Shown piece by piece: positions 63,480 through 64,000 of a stretch of 64,000 bases of DNA (positions within the stretch are counted from its first letter, which is position 1; each line of letters begins with the position of its first letter). The translations under genes were made by a program, and so were the position numbers. Under the pieces are notes generated by a model. That model was not told the origin of the DNA. It saw nothing but the letters and a program-made list of their open reading frames with translations, and ran no database searches. Origin of the DNA: Streptomyces kanamyceticus (GTDB taxonomy: Bacteria; Actinomycetota; Actinomycetes; Streptomycetales; Streptomycetaceae); NCBI RefSeq assembly GCF_008704495.1, contig NZ_CP023699.1, positions 6,696,001-6,760,000 of the forward strand, given 5' to 3'.

Positions 63480-64000
63480 ATGTCCTCCGCACTGACCGAT
63501 CTCTGCCGCTATCCGATCGTGCAGGCGCCCATGGCGGGTGGCGCCTCGGGGCCGCAGCTGGCTGCCGCCGTCGCCGAGGCCGGTGGGCTCGGGTTCCTCG
63601 CCGCCGGGTACAAGACCGCCGACGGGATGTACCAGGAGATCAAACAGCTGCGGGGGCTCACGGCGAAGCCCTTCGGCGTCAACCTCTTCATGCCGCAGCC
63701 CGAGTACGCGGACGCCGCCGCTATCGACGTGTACCGCAACCAGCTCGCCGGTGAGGCCACCTGGTACGAGACGCAGCTCGGCGACCCCGACAGCGGGCGC
63801 GACGACGGGTACGACGCCAAGCTCGCGATCCTGCTCGACGATCCGGTCCCGCTGGTCTCCTTCACCTTCGGGTGCCCCACCCGCGACGTCTTCGACGCGT
63901 TCGCGCGCGTCGGCACCCTCACCGTCGTCACCGTGACCACGCCGGAGGAGGCCCAGACCGCCCAGTGGTCCGGCGCCGACGCCGTGTGCGTGCAGGGCGT
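63480..64000 (+). CDS. Nitronate monooxygenase (2-nitropropane dioxygenase family), N-terminal part
   Basis: Open to the window end. ATG 63480. The N-terminus SALTDLCRYPIVQAPMAGGA carries the family FMN-barrel start (PIVQAPMAGG). GGLGFLAAGYKTADGM, PFGVNLFMP and VSFTFGCPTRDVF follow. It oxidises propionate 3-nitronate and related nitronates with FMN. The C-terminal half, including the second FMN-binding glycines, is outside the window. Confidence 0.92.
   Translation, partial: MSSALTDLCRYPIVQAPMAGGASGPQLAAAVAEAGGLGFLAAGYKTADGMYQEIKQLRGLTAKPFGVNLFMPQPEYADAAAIDVYRNQLAGEATWYETQLGDPDSGRDDGYDAKLAILLDDPVPLVSFTFGCPTRDVFDAFARVGTLTVVTVTTPEEAQTAQWSGADAVCVQG

Overview
The window is high-GC actinobacterial chromosome and almost certainly Streptomyces. 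Evidence is the strong G/C third-codon bias, frequent GTG starts, TANNNT -10 boxes placed about 6-8 nt before start codons (leaderless mRNAs), and a housekeeping gene order that I recall from the S. coelicolor core (rne, rplU-rpmA-obgE, proB, proA, nadD, LytR-type gene, rsfS, leuS, comEA-comEC, holA, rpsT, lepA, hemW, hrcA-dnaJ). No plasmid, phage, transposase or CRISPR locus was found.

Layout. 1-3460: end of a TIGR03960-type radical SAM gene, a GNAT acetyltransferase, a repeat-rich membrane protein and the radical SAM-linked DUF2344 partner. 3698-11690: RNase E/G, a secreted phospholipase D-like protein, ribosomal proteins bL21 and bL27 and the Obg GTPase. 11770-17382: a membrane CDP-glycerol glycerophosphotransferase-like gene on the minus strand, then proB, a small conserved gene and proA. 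17433-24774: two membrane proteins sharing a short N-terminal motif, an M48 protease, two tiny membrane proteins, nadD, a LytR_C protein with a degenerate LCP core, rsfS and a histidine phosphatase. 24856-29412: two identical tRNA-Ala(GGC) genes bracket 4.4 kb of less conserved genes (a frameshifted MmyB-like regulator, an MFS exporter, two zinc-ribbon microproteins, a GT87 mannosyltransferase-like protein). 29623-32752: a DinB-fold TIGR03086 protein, and a minus-strand pair made of a NuoF-ferredoxin fusion and a multi-histidine membrane protein. 33002-36080: leuS behind a leucine-codon leader and attenuator. 36203-46154: a membrane coiled-coil protein, DegV, ComEA/ComEC, a serine hydrolase, a YceI protein, HolA and bS20. 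46403-57338: LepA, an acyl-CoA ligase, and a signalling cluster (response regulator, soluble hybrid kinase with about six HAMP repeats, divergent SpoIIE phosphatase). 57389-64000: HemW, a 0.6-kb tandem-repeat gap, DUF3097, an MBL-fold hydrolase, CIRCE-hrcA-dnaJ, a repeat-filled gap and the start of a nitronate monooxygenase.

Themes. Most genes serve translation and ribosome assembly, RNA turnover, proline and NAD synthesis, envelope polymer assembly and protein quality control. The most striking signal is at leuS. All of its roughly 74 leucine codons read as CTG, while its 12-codon leader carries CTT-CTG-CTT upstream of a terminator followed by a T-rich run. This fits codon-selective attenuation by one leucine tRNA isoacceptor. 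Other items worth attention are the NADH/flavin/Fe-S plus membrane-histidine module, the HAMP-array kinase cluster, the duplicated tRNA-Ala bracket, and several tandem repeats at gene ends and in gaps.
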